This document shows positions 35,691-44,497 of a stretch of 64,000 nucleotides of DNA, one piece after another. The notes under the pieces were generated by a model that was not told where the DNA came from, searched no databases, and saw only the letters and a program-made list of their open reading frames with translations. Source of the stretch: Bacillus cereus ATCC 14579. GTDB taxonomy: Bacteria; Bacillota; Bacilli; Bacillales; Bacillaceae_G. The position numbers and the translations under genes were made by a program. Positions within the stretch are counted from its first letter, which is position 1, and each line of letters opens with the position of its first letter. Location of the stretch: NCBI RefSeq assembly GCF_000007825.1, contig NC_004722.1:155001-219000 (forward strand), written 5' to 3'.

Positions 35691-37331
35691 TTATTTTGTA
35701 ACTTCTGTCCACTTGTAGTTAAACTCACCACCGAAGTCAGTTGTTACAAGTCCTTTAATGAAAGAGCGTTGTAAGTAAGAACGGCCTTGTTGGTATAAAG
35801 GAGCGACAGCGCCGTCTTGTAATAGAATTTTTTCAGCTTGCTTCATTGCTTCAAAGCGTGCTTTTTCATCGCCAGCTAAATCTGTTTTCACTTTATGAAT
35901 TAGCTCATCGTACTCTTTGTTAGAGTATTTATCGAAGTTATAAGCACTATCTGTTGTAAATAAATCTAAGAATGTAATTGGATCAGCGAAGTCAGGGCCC
36001 CAGCCGTCAATACCAATTTCATAGTCACCACTTAATAGTAGTTTTAGCTGTTGTTTACGTGGTTGTGGTTTTAAATTCACTGTTAATCCATCTAGGTTCT
36101 TTTCTAATTCACCTTTTAAATATTCACCAGTCTTTTTAGCTAAAGCATTGTCACTTGTTAATAGTTCGATTGTTACTTTGTCAGTACCAAGTTCTTGTTT
36201 TGCTTTTTTCCAGTTTTCTTTCGCTGTTTTCACATCATCCTTGACTAGATTTCCATTTTCTTTACGGAAGTCATTGCCTTCTGGGCTCTTTGCAAATTTC
36301 GCAGGAACCATTCCTTCAGCTGGAACAGCGCCGTTATTTAAGATTGTTTCTACGTAAGCTTTTTTATTCATTGCGCCGTTAATAGCAAGGCGTGCATGTT
36401 GATTTTTTAATGTTTCATTTTTCTGATTTAATCGTAAGAATTGAATACCGACTTCAGCGCGTTCTTTGAAGTTTGGATCGCTCTTATATTTATCAACAAA
36501 CTCTGCAGTTAAAGCAACACGATCAATTTGTCCTGAATCATATAAGTTCACTTCTGTAGACTTATCTTTAACGACATTGAAGTTGATTTCTTCTAATTTT
36601 ACAGTTTTAGCATCCCAATAGTTAGGATTTTTCTTCAATTGGAAGCTTTGTTCATGTTTCCAGTTATCTAATGTGAAAGCACCGTTATAAATTAAATGAT
36701 TTGTTTCTAAACCATATTTATCGCCTTGAGACTTTAAGTACTCTTCATTAATTGGTAAGAATGTTGAGAATGTAGTTAAGCTTAAGAAGTAGGGAACAGG
36801 ACGGTCTAGTTGTACTTCTAACGTTTTATCATCAACAGCTTTGACCCCTAGTTGATCAATTGGCAATTGTTTTTGGTTTATTTGTTTCGCATTCTTTATA
36901 TCGAAGAATAAGAATGCGTATTCAGCTGCTGTATCAGGATTTACGGCACGTTGCCAAGCGAAGGCAAAGTCCTTTGCTGTAACAGGAGTACCGTTTGACC
37001 ATTTTGAATCACGGAGATGGAATGTATATTTTGTTTTATCGGGACTAATGTCAACCGACTCAGCGACACCAGGAACCGGTTTATTATCTTCTCCCATTGC
37101 ATATAGCCCTTCAAAAACATTACGCATTACGTTCATGGATTCCCCATCCGTTGCTTTTGCAACATCCATTGTTGGAATTTCTGAAGCGAATGATAAGTTA
37201 ATTGCCTGTTTATCAGGTGCTTTATCGTTTGCTTTCGCTCCGCTTGCATTATCTTTATTTCCCCCGCAAGCAGTTAGTAATAGACTTGCCCCTAAAACAG
37301 ATGCAACAACAGGTACAACTTTTTTCTTCAT
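35691..37331 (-). CDS. Oligopeptide-binding lipoprotein (OppA paralogue 1)
   Basis: A 546-aa family-5 solute-binding lipoprotein with lipobox LLTAC (Cys22). Family patterns WSNGTPVTAKDFAFAWQRAV and GWGPDFADPITFLDLF are present. It is closely related along its whole length to the next gene upstream (37745-39385), so the two arose by tandem duplication. No permease or ATPase is nearby, so it probably serves a transporter encoded elsewhere. No riboswitch is seen in its 413-nt upstream region. Confidence 0.94.
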   Translation of the reverse strand: MKKKVVPVVASVLGASLLLTACGGNKDNASGAKANDKAPDKQAINLSFASEIPTMDVAKATDGESMNVMRNVFEGLYAMGEDNKPVPGVAESVDISPDKTKYTFHLRDSKWSNGTPVTAKDFAFAWQRAVNPDTAAEYAFLFFDIKNAKQINQKQLPIDQLGVKAVDDKTLEVQLDRPVPYFLSLTTFSTFLPINEEYLKSQGDKYGLETNHLIYNGAFTLDNWKHEQSFQLKKNPNYWDAKTVKLEEINFNVVKDKSTEVNLYDSGQIDRVALTAEFVDKYKSDPNFKERAEVGIQFLRLNQKNETLKNQHARLAINGAMNKKAYVETILNNGAVPAEGMVPAKFAKSPEGNDFRKENGNLVKDDVKTAKENWKKAKQELGTDKVTIELLTSDNALAKKTGEYLKGELEKNLDGLTVNLKPQPRKQQLKLLLSGDYEIGIDGWGPDFADPITFLDLFTTDSAYNFDKYSNKEYDELIHKVKTDLAGDEKARFEAMKQAEKILLQDGAVAPLYQQGRSYLQRSFIKGLVTTDFGGEFNYKWTEVTK

Positions 37332-37744
37332 TGTTCGTTCCTCCCTAAATGTGTTGTTCGTAACGTCATAATGTCATAATGTCCGTGTCTTGAAGTAGCT
37401 ATAGAAGGAGATAAAACCTATTATAAATATTTGTTTATAGGTAATCAGGTGTTCTATATGTATATACATGTTGAACTATAATCTATCGTTATATGTTTCA
37501 ACGTAGTAGACATTATATTTTGATGGTGAAATATTTTGTTTCTTTGATTATTTAGAATATTAACACTGAAAAGAACTATATGTCAATAATAAAAATAGAT
37601 TGTTAATTTCTCAGAATAATATATTAAAAAAGCAGATTCTCATGTGTGAGAGAACCTATTTTTAATATATTTTGCTAAAAAAACAATTGGTGTGGGCTAA
37701 TAATAAGTGGGGATGAAGAAACCCCAACTTATTAAAGTTTCACT
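37332..37744. other. Intergenic region between the two OppA paralogues
   Basis: 413 nt, AT-rich, with no gene seen. It holds two hairpins: 37698-37736 (AATAAGTTGGGG / CCCCACTTATT, minus strand) directly after the upstream oppA, and 37634-37672 (GGTTCTC/TGAGAATC, followed by TTTTTT on the minus strand). A promoter for the downstream oppA should lie near 37350-37500 but I could not fix it. Confidence 0.6.
37634..37736 (-). terminator. Two terminator-like hairpins after OppA paralogue 2
   Basis: On the minus strand the first hairpin is AATAAGTTGGGG-TTTCTTCAT-CCCCACTTATT without a good T run. The second is GGTTCTC-TCACACA-TGAGAATC, followed after TGC by T6. Confidence 0.6.
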
Positions 37745-39385
37745 TTATTTTTCAATTTTTGCCCACTTGAAGTTTAATTGACCTGCAAAGTCTACTTGCA
37801 CAATTCCTTTCACATAAGAACGTTCTAAATAAGATTCGCCTTTTTGGTAAAGAGGAGCGATAACAGAGTCTTTAAATAATATTTTCTCGGATGCTAGTAA
37901 TGCTTCCCAGCGAGCTTTTTCATCACCAGCTAAAGTTGTTTTCACTTTTGCTATTGTTTCATCGAATTCCTTATTAGAGTAATGATCTAAGTTATAAGGG
38001 TTATTCGTTGTAAATAGCTCAAGGAATGTAATTGGATCCGCAAAGTCAGGGCTCCAGCCATCAATTCCGATTTCGTAGTCACCTTTTAATAAAAGCGAAA
38101 CTTGTTGCTTACGCGGCTGAGGTTTTATATTTACTGTTAATCCATCTAGATTCTTTTCTAGTTGTCCTTTTAAGAATTCACCAGTTTTCTTATCAAGGTC
38201 AGCATCACTCGTTAATAATTCTAATGTTATCTTTTCAGAACCAAGCTCTTGTTTAGCTTTTTTCCATAACTCTTGTGCAGATTTTGTATCAACTTTTGTT
38301 AAATCGCCGTTTGCAGTACGGAAGTCTTTTCCTTCAGGTCCTTTTGCAAAGTTTTTTGGAACGAGACCAAATGTTGGTGTAGAGCCATCATTTAATAACG
38401 TATTTACAACGGATTTTCTATCAATTGTTTGATCAATTGCTTGGCGTGCAGAAACGTTTTGAAGTACTTTGTTTTGTTGATTCATACGTAAAAATTGTAC
38501 GCCTACGTTTGGACGTTCTTTAAAGTTAGCATCCTTTTTATATTTATCGACGAAGTCAGATGTTAGTTTTATACGATCTAATTGTTTTGACTCGAATAAA
38601 TTTACTTCTGTTGATTTTTCTTTTACGACATTAAAATTGATTTCTTCTAGTTTGACAGTATCTTTATCCCAATAGGTAGGGTTCTTCTTAAATTTAAAGC
38701 TTTGTTCGTGCTTCCAATCGCTTAGTGTAAAAGCTCCATTGTACAAGATTGTATTATCTTCTAAAGCATACTTATCACCTTGTACTTTAAAGAATTCCTC
38801 ATTAATTGGTAGAAATGTTGGGAACGCTGTTAAGCTAATAAAATAAGGAACAGGACGCTCTAATTCTACCTCAAACGTATGGTCATCAACTGCTTTTACA
38901 CCAAGTTGGTCGGCTGGAAGTTCTTTGTTGTTAATTTTTGTTGCGTTTTTAATATCAAAGAATAAAAATGCATATTCAGAGGCTGTTGCTGGATCTACGG
39001 CACGTTGCCAAGCGAACACAAAATCTTTAGCTGTAACAGGAGTGCCGTTTGACCATTTTGAATCTCGCAAATGGAATGTGTATTTCGTTTTATCGCCACT
39101 TACTTCATGAGATTTTGCAACACCAGGAACAGGTTTGTTACCTTCACCAAGATTATACAAACCTTCAAATACGTTTCTCATTACTTGACCAGAATCAGTA
39201 TCTGTAGCACGAGCCGTATCCATTGTTCGTATTTCAGTAGGTGAAGATAAGTTTAAAACCTGTTTACTAGGTGCCTCGTCTTTTGCATTTGCTCCGCTTG
39301 CTTCGTTTTTATAACTACCGCAACCAGTTAATAAAATACTTACTCCTACAACTGATGCAATACCGGGTACAAACTTCTTTTTCAT
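37745..39385 (-). CDS. Oligopeptide-binding lipoprotein (OppA paralogue 2), S-box controlled
   Basis: A 546-aa solute-binding lipoprotein with lipobox LLTGC (Cys22), same length as and highly similar to paralogue 1 (for example both have WSNGTPVTAKDF and an NLDGLTVN segment). It differs in control: a complete SAM-I riboswitch lies upstream, so it should be made when SAM is scarce. This suggests that it carries methionine-rich peptides or related compounds to a shared Opp permease (inference). Confidence 0.94.
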   Translation of the reverse strand: MKKKFVPGIASVVGVSILLTGCGSYKNEASGANAKDEAPSKQVLNLSSPTEIRTMDTARATDTDSGQVMRNVFEGLYNLGEGNKPVPGVAKSHEVSGDKTKYTFHLRDSKWSNGTPVTAKDFVFAWQRAVDPATASEYAFLFFDIKNATKINNKELPADQLGVKAVDDHTFEVELERPVPYFISLTAFPTFLPINEEFFKVQGDKYALEDNTILYNGAFTLSDWKHEQSFKFKKNPTYWDKDTVKLEEINFNVVKEKSTEVNLFESKQLDRIKLTSDFVDKYKKDANFKERPNVGVQFLRMNQQNKVLQNVSARQAIDQTIDRKSVVNTLLNDGSTPTFGLVPKNFAKGPEGKDFRTANGDLTKVDTKSAQELWKKAKQELGSEKITLELLTSDADLDKKTGEFLKGQLEKNLDGLTVNIKPQPRKQQVSLLLKGDYEIGIDGWSPDFADPITFLELFTTNNPYNLDHYSNKEFDETIAKVKTTLAGDEKARWEALLASEKILFKDSVIAPLYQKGESYLERSYVKGIVQVDFAGQLNFKWAKIEK

Positions 39386-39440
39386 TTGATTTTCCTCCTA
39401 AATAATTAAGTTTGGATGATGATGAGGGAAATGAAAAATA

Positions 39441-39479
39441 AAAAATCCCTCTTTTCATATTGAGAAAGAGGGATTTTTA
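39441..39479 (-). terminator. Expression-platform terminator of the oppA S-box
   Basis: On the minus strand AAAAATCCCTCTTT / AAAGAGGGATTTTT with an 8-nt loop and T run, about 55 nt upstream of the gene. Confidence 0.9.
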
Positions 39480-39514
39480 CGTACAAGTTATGCACCCGTA
39501 TATAAACGAAGTCC

Positions 39515-39625
39515 CTCATTCTATCTTTCAAGCATAAAGCTTGCAGGAAGTGGCACAGTATTCAAAATGAACCTGTTGCCGAGGTTTCAAAGGGCCAGTC
39601 CCTCCACCTCTCTTGATACAATGAG
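39515..39625 (-). ncRNA. SAM-I riboswitch (S-box) upstream of OppA paralogue 2
   Basis: Minus-strand aptamer with P1 CTCATT...AATGAG, AGAGAGGTGGAGGGACTGGCC, GAAACCTCGGCAACAGG and TGCCACTTCCTGC with AAGCTTTATGCTT. The conserved SAM-binding core is present. Third S-box of the window. Confidence 0.94.
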
Positions 39626-39740
39626 TAAACGAATAAATTTTATTAATTTTTGTGTTTCTTTGATAATTCAAAATCTTACACCTTGAATAATGAAGTGTCA
39701 ACTAAATGAAATATAGTTTAAATTTTCAGTTTTCTTAAAT

Positions 39741-39773
39741 AGAAAAACCACTGCATATGGCAGTGGTTTTTCT
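39741..39773 (-). terminator. Terminator of the aldo/keto reductase gene
   Basis: AGAAAAACCACTGC-CATA-GCAGTGGTTTTTCT; T run in the 3' arm on either strand. Confidence 0.9.
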
Positions 39774-39774
39774 A

Positions 39775-40608
39775 CTAGAAGTTAAAGTTATCTGGATCTG
39801 GACCAACGCGACGATCTTCATTTAAAGCTTGAATTGCTTTCATATCATCAGCACTTAATTCAAAGTCGAAGATGTTTGCATTTTCAATAATGCGATGTTC
39901 TTTAATTGATTTGGGAATTGTTACAACTTCGTTTTGTAAATCCCAACGTAAAATAATTTGCGCAGTTGATTTATTATATTTTGTCGCAATTTCTTGTAAC
40001 GTTGGATTATCTAGTAGTTGTCCTTGCATTAATGGTGACCAAGCTTCAAGCTGGATATTATGTTCTTTACAGAATGCATGTAACTCTTCTTGTGCTAAAC
40101 GTGGGTGGTATTCCACTTGGTTGACCATTGGCTTAATTTCAGCAATTTCAAATACGTCTTGTAAGTGGTGAATGTGGAAATTACTCACACCGATAGCGCG
40201 AACACGGCCATCTTTATAAAGTGTTTCTAATGCTTTCCATGATTCAGTATATTTCCCTTTTACAGGCCAATGTACTAAATATAAATCTAAATATTCTAGA
40301 CCTAATTTCTCTAATGTAGTTTCAAATGCTTGAAGCGTTGTTTCATATCCTTGATCGCTATTCCATACTTTTGAGGTAATAAATAATTCTTCACGTGAAA
40401 CACCGGATTCACGAATCGCTTGCCCAACGCCTTCTTCATTTTGATAGATTGCTGCAGTATCGATGCTGCGGTAGCCATTTTTAATTGCTGCTTTTACAGA
40501 ATCAATTACTTCTGAACCATCTTCTACTTTAAAAACACCTAAACCAAACCAAGGCATTTTTACACCGTTATGTAATGTTGTATAGTCTTTTAAATTTGTT
40601 AAAATCAT
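39775..40608 (-). CDS. Aldo/keto reductase
   Basis: A 277-aa NADPH-dependent aldo/keto reductase. The catalytic Asp/Tyr pair is in GYRSIDTAAIYQNEEGVG, Lys in FITSKVWNSDQGY and His in DLYLVHWPVKG. The family's VNQVEYHP and WSPLMQGQLLDNP segments are present. It starts at ATG behind GGGGGAAATA, 1 nt after the ProC-like gene, so the two form an operon. Reactions are usually reduction of small aldehydes such as methylglyoxal; the exact substrate is unknown. Confidence 0.93.
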   Translation of the reverse strand: MILTNLKDYTTLHNGVKMPWFGLGVFKVEDGSEVIDSVKAAIKNGYRSIDTAAIYQNEEGVGQAIRESGVSREELFITSKVWNSDQGYETTLQAFETTLEKLGLEYLDLYLVHWPVKGKYTESWKALETLYKDGRVRAIGVSNFHIHHLQDVFEIAEIKPMVNQVEYHPRLAQEELHAFCKEHNIQLEAWSPLMQGQLLDNPTLQEIATKYNKSTAQIILRWDLQNEVVTIPKSIKEHRIIENANIFDFELSADDMKAIQALNEDRRVGPDPDNFNF

Positions 40609-40609
40609 A

Positions 40610-41413
40610 TTATTTCCCCCTAGCTTTTTTGTTTGTTGCTTCTACTGCTTTTTGAATTGCCTCTGAAAAATTATATTCGTATAAAGTTTTGAGACCTTCA
40701 GCTGTGGAACCACCTGGCGTTGTTACTTGTTCGCGAAGGTTAGCTGGATTTTGCGTTTGTTCAAGCATAGAAGCAGAGCCAGAAATCATTTGAATGACAA
40801 GATGTTTTGCGGTTTCTTCATCAACTCCATAACTTTTTGTTGCTTCAATTAAGCTTTCAGCAAAGTAATAAAGGAAGGCTGGTGCACTTCCAGTAACTGC
40901 AGTAAGCTGATGAACTTCTTCCTCAGTACAAAGTTGCGAAGTACCAATACCTTTTAAAAGTAGTTGCAGGGTTTCTTGATGTATCTCGTTTACTGATTGT
41001 CCCATTGTATATAAGGAGATAGACTTTCCAATTTCAGCAGCTGTATTAGGCATAATCCAAGCAACAGGCGTGCCTTTTGGGAGTCTAGCTTCTAAATAAG
41101 ATGGTCCAATGCCAGCTGCTACTGTTACGACTAGTTGATTTGATATTAACGGAGATAGCTCAGCTAATAACTCTTCATGAGCCGAAGGTGGCATTGCTAA
41201 AACAACCGTATCAACAGATGTAACATGCTGTTTCCAATCTGTTGTAGTAGACACATTATATTGATGTTGTAACTGTTTTAGCTTTTCTATGTTGCTTCGG
41301 TTAGAGACGATAATTTCTTCGATGTACTCTTTGCTTGTTTTAAGTAATCCGGAAAATATAGCTTCTGCCATACGACCGGCACCAATAAATAAAATTCGAT
41401 GTTTAGTTAGCAT
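40610..41413 (-). CDS. Pyrroline-5-carboxylate reductase family protein (ProC-like)
   Basis: A 267-aa member of the P5C reductase family, which makes proline from pyrroline-5-carboxylate with NAD(P)H. The Rossmann start is FIGAGRMAEAIFSGLL, followed by WIMPNTAAEIGKS and the family signature VTGSAPAFLYYFAESL with TTPGGSTAEGLKTL. Bacillus genomes carry several such paralogues (ProG, ProH, ProI, ComER), and I cannot assign this one. It precedes the aldo/keto reductase by 1 nt. Confidence 0.9.
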   Translation of the reverse strand: MLTKHRILFIGAGRMAEAIFSGLLKTSKEYIEEIIVSNRSNIEKLKQLQHQYNVSTTTDWKQHVTSVDTVVLAMPPSAHEELLAELSPLISNQLVVTVAAGIGPSYLEARLPKGTPVAWIMPNTAAEIGKSISLYTMGQSVNEIHQETLQLLLKGIGTSQLCTEEEVHQLTAVTGSAPAFLYYFAESLIEATKSYGVDEETAKHLVIQMISGSASMLEQTQNPANLREQVTTPGGSTAEGLKTLYEYNFSEAIQKAVEATNKKARGK

Positions 41414-41529
41414 ATCCTTTATTCCTTTCTAGTAGAGATATGTTATAAAAACGATATCATCTTTAAGAGAATTTTGTAAAAAGAAAAGACTTACCGTAGA
41501 TGGAATGGATAATGAGAAGGAGGAAATTC

Positions 41530-41631
41530 ATGCTAATATTAGCTATTATTAATCTCTTTATATGTGTAGCTGGTTTGCTAGAGTGGAAGAGCAATTATAA
41601 GGGGCAAGAACATACAAATAATTATATCTAG
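41530..41631 (+). CDS. Very small membrane protein, 33 aa
   Basis: A 33-aa frame with a strong GAGAAGGAGGAAA site 6 nt upstream and a terminator 18 nt after the stop. One membrane helix (LILAIINLFICVAGLLEW) is followed by a polar tail. The site-gene-terminator set supports a real gene. Not recognised. Confidence 0.7.
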   Translation: MLILAIINLFICVAGLLEWKSNYKGQEHTNNYI

Positions 41632-41648
41632 AAAATAATTAGAATTAA

Positions 41649-41684
41649 AAAACCCCTGAAGTACATATGCTTCAGGGGTTTACT
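41649..41684. terminator. Terminator between the 33-aa gene and the GlcU-like gene
   Basis: AAAACCCCTGAAG-TACATATG-CTTCAGGGGTTT, bidirectional. Confidence 0.88.
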
Positions 41685-41698
41685 AATAGAATATAAGA

Positions 41699-42550
41699 TT
41701 ATGCTTTTGTCATACCAAGTAATACAGCGCCGCCGATAATTAAAACACTACCTAGTGCAATAAAGATCAATTGACGTTTTGTTTTCTTTTCACCTAAGAA
41801 TACAATCGCACCGAATGTTGAGATAACGATTCCAGTTTGAGATAATGGGAAGCTTGTTGCTACTCCAACACGTGGTAATGAAAGAAGTAAGAATAAGTTT
41901 CCAGTTCCCCATAGTAAACCAGACAAAGCATTACGGATTGCATATTTGTTAAATGGTTTATGTTTAGACGTCAGTACAACCGCACCAACAAACATACCAA
42001 CTGCTTGTGGTAAAATAGCAGACCAACCATCGATATTATACCAACGAATAATAATTACATATACAAGATAGCCGAAAGTAGAAACAATTAAAGTAAGAAG
42101 TCCTTTTTTCAATTGTCCAGGTGGCTGAGCATTTTCTTTATCATCTAATGATGTGAATACAACACCAACTACGATTAATAGGATTGCAATCGTTCCCAGA
42201 ATGATCGTTGTAGTAGTAGTCCACTCACGGAAAGCGATAACCCCAAAGATAGAAGTTGCAACAAGTTGCATACCAGTAGAAATCGTTACAGTAGTTGAAA
42301 CACCTAGTTTTTCAACTGTTTTTAATTGGTTTACTTGTCCTAAAGCCCAGAATAAACCTGAAATAAAACCAACAATTAAGATTGTCATTGTTAAAGCTGG
42401 TTGAGTAAATACATACATAATTGTTGCGAAGAATAGAGCACCGATTGTCATACCTACCGTTTGGCTATATGCACCACCGCCCATTTTTACGCTTACTAAT
42501 AAGATGTTTCCCCATGCAATTGCAGGAAGAAGCGCTAATAAAATGTCCAT
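41699..42550 (-). CDS. GRP-family sugar uptake protein (GlcU/RbsU-like)
   Basis: A 283-aa, ten-helix transporter of the glucose/ribose porter (GRP) family within the DMT superfamily. It has LLALLPAIAWGNILLVSVKMGGG at the start and the family's TISTGMQLVATSIFGVIAFREW in the middle. B. subtilis GlcU takes up glucose without PTS; the sugar here could be glucose or ribose. The ATG follows GAAGGGAGTC. A hairpin-forming repeat lies in its leader. Confidence 0.9.
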   Translation of the reverse strand: MDILLALLPAIAWGNILLVSVKMGGGAYSQTVGMTIGALFFATIMYVFTQPALTMTILIVGFISGLFWALGQVNQLKTVEKLGVSTTVTISTGMQLVATSIFGVIAFREWTTTTTIILGTIAILLIVVGVVFTSLDDKENAQPPGQLKKGLLTLIVSTFGYLVYVIIIRWYNIDGWSAILPQAVGMFVGAVVLTSKHKPFNKYAIRNALSGLLWGTGNLFLLLSLPRVGVATSFPLSQTGIVISTFGAIVFLGEKKTKRQLIFIALGSVLIIGGAVLLGMTKA

Positions 42551-42601
42551 TACAAGACTCCCTTCGGTTTGCTATACCAATATAGTTACATATCGTTCTA
42601 A

Positions 42602-42644
42602 CGATCGGTAATGCCCCACTAATAGAGTAGAAGATTACCGATCG
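42602..42644 (-). promoter_or_regulatory. Inverted repeat in the leader of the GlcU-like gene
   Basis: CGATCGGTAAT (42602-42612) and ATTACCGATCG (42634-42644), a perfect 11-bp repeat with a 21-nt loop, about 52-94 nt before the start codon. Next to it lies ATCGTT-C-TAACGAT. No T run, so probably not a terminator. Confidence 0.5.
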
Positions 42645-42823
42645 CTAAAACAGGATGAAGAATTCACGATATAAATGCGTTTTCATTTCTTCATTTTTTG
42701 AAACACCTTCATATAATAACAGGAAATTGCCTATTTTAGAAAGTGAATTCAAATAAAATGTATATTTTAATAAGAGGTAAAATTCAGTTATTTCCCGGTG
42801 GTATATTTTATTTCCTAAGAAAT

Positions 42824-42853
42824 AAAGAAGCAGCTTCGAAAAAAGCTGCTTTA
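42824..42853 (-). terminator. Terminator of modB
   Basis: AAGCAGCTT-TTTTCG-AAGCTGCTT followed on the minus strand by CTTTATTT. Confidence 0.8.
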
Positions 42854-43525
42854 AGAGTTAGTAATTCTTTTATTAATAAGTTGAATACATAGTAGAAATA
42901 CGAGTGACATACCGATAGTAATAACTACAAGTGTCCATGCGAGTTGCATATTACTTGCATCAATAGCCATGTAAATTGCAGTTGGGATTGTCTGTGTTTT
43001 ACCAGGAATGTTCCCGGCAAACATAAGTGTAGCACCAAATTCACCGAGCGCGCGGACAAAGCTCAAAATCATCCCGCTTAGTAAGGCAGGAAATGCGAGC
43101 GGAAGTGTAACGTGCAGAAAAACTTGATATTCACTTGCGCCAAGGTCACGAGCACTTTCTTCAATTTGTACATTTGCGATAGAAAATCCCGTTTTCGCTG
43201 ATTGGTACATAAGCGGAAATGCAACAACTGTAGAAGCAATGATCGCAGCAGTAGATGTGAACATAATAGACTGCTGAAATAATGATTCAACCCACTTTCC
43301 GATCGGGCTGTTGTTTCCAAAGATGATAATGAGAAAGAAGCCGATAACAGTTGGTGGAAGTACCATTGGTAATAAAAATATGGTTTCTAATAGTACTTTA
43401 TATCGCCATGAGGAGCGAGCTAGTGCTCGCCCGACAATTGTCCCTAAAATTGTAACGAGAATAGTGGCGCATGCAGCTACTCTTAAAGATAGAAAGACAG
43501 GCGATAAAATAGCATCAATGCTCAT
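42851..43525 (-). CDS. modB: Molybdate ABC transporter permease ModB
   Basis: A 224-aa permease with about five helices and the family signature LPMVLPPTVIGFFLIIIFG, the EAA loop ESARDLGASEYQVFLHVTLPLA and FVRALGEFGATLMFAGNIPGKTQTIP. It lies 5 nt after modA. No ModC ATPase gene follows; B. subtilis yvgLM is also without one. Confidence 0.94.
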   Translation of the reverse strand: MSIDAILSPVFLSLRVAACATILVTILGTIVGRALARSSWRYKVLLETIFLLPMVLPPTVIGFFLIIIFGNNSPIGKWVESLFQQSIMFTSTAAIIASTVVAFPLMYQSAKTGFSIANVQIEESARDLGASEYQVFLHVTLPLAFPALLSGMILSFVRALGEFGATLMFAGNIPGKTQTIPTAIYMAIDASNMQLAWTLVVITIGMSLVFLLCIQLINKRITNS

Positions 43526-43530
43526 AGTAA

Positions 43531-44337
43531 TTACGACAGGACTGTAAATCCATATTTTTTAAAGATAGATTGTGCATCTTTTGACTGCAAATACTCATAA
43601 AATGAAGTCGCCTCTTTCTTATGTTTAGATTCCTTTATAACACCTAAAGGATAGTGGATTGGCTCATGAGAAGTAGCTGCTGCTGTCTCACCAATCTTTA
43701 CTTTATCCGAAATGAGAGCATCTGTTTTGTATACGATACCAGCATCGACATTCCCTGTTTCTACATATGTTAACACTTGGCGAACATCTTTTGTAAATAC
43801 GACTTTATTTTGAACATCATTCCAAAGGTTTTCGTGTGTTAGAGAAGCCTTTGCATATTTGCCAGCAGGTACAGATTCAGGTGTACCAAGTGCAATTTTT
43901 TTGATTTTCTCATCTTTTAAATCTTGAAATTTTGTAAGAGAACTATCTTTAGGGATGACTAGAACTAGTTCATTTCCAAGAAGATTTTTCCCCTCTTTTT
44001 CATTAATGAATCCTTTTTTTACAAGGGTTTGGAATTTATCTTCTGCTGCTGAGAAGAATAAATCAGCAGGTGCACCTTGTTCAATTTGTTGTTGAAGTGC
44101 TCCAGAAGCACCGAAGTTAAAAGAAAGTTTGATATTTGGCTCTTTTTCTTTATATTGTTTTTCGATTTCTTTTAATGCATCTTGTAAGCTTGCAGCAGCT
44201 GAGATAGTCAGTTCAACTGTTTTATCCTCTTTAGCAGCTGACTTTGTATGCTTTTCCCAACTTGTACAAGCAGCGCTAAATATAAGAAGGAAAGAAAGTA
44301 TAAGTGCCCCGATGGAACGTAATATAAATTTATTCAT
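43531..44337 (-). CDS. modA: Molybdate-binding lipoprotein ModA
   Basis: A 268-aa lipoprotein (lipobox FSAAC) of the molybdate/tungstate-binding family. Oxyanion-binding segments are ISAAASLQDALKEI, FNFGASGALQQQIEQGAPADLFFSA and ETGNVDAGIVYKTDA. I chose the ATG at 44337, 7 nt after AAAGGGGA, not the ATG 6 codons earlier, which overlaps that site. It is read divergently from a regulator with a related ligand-binding domain. Confidence 0.94.
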   Translation of the reverse strand: MNKFILRSIGALILSFLLIFSAACTSWEKHTKSAAKEDKTVELTISAAASLQDALKEIEKQYKEKEPNIKLSFNFGASGALQQQIEQGAPADLFFSAAEDKFQTLVKKGFINEKEGKNLLGNELVLVIPKDSSLTKFQDLKDEKIKKIALGTPESVPAGKYAKASLTHENLWNDVQNKVVFTKDVRQVLTYVETGNVDAGIVYKTDALISDKVKIGETAAATSHEPIHYPLGVIKESKHKKEATSFYEYLQSKDAQSIFKKYGFTVLS

Positions 44338-44370
44338 AAAAAAATCCCCTTTCATTTTGACACATCTAAT

Positions 44371-44405
44371 TATAACTAAATATAACTAAATATAACTAGT
44401 TATAA
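44371..44405. promoter_or_regulatory. Operator-like repeats between modA and its regulator
   Basis: Two direct copies of TATAACTAAA (44371-44390) are followed by the palindrome TATAACTAGTTATA (44391-44404). They sit in the divergent promoter region and are a likely binding site of the regulator. Confidence 0.65.
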
Positions 44406-44497
44406 TTGAATGTAATTTGAACATATGTCTATTTTTAAAAAATAGGAGAAATATTCTTTTCTTTGTTACAATGAAAGAAGAAAGTGAGGAATCGTCT

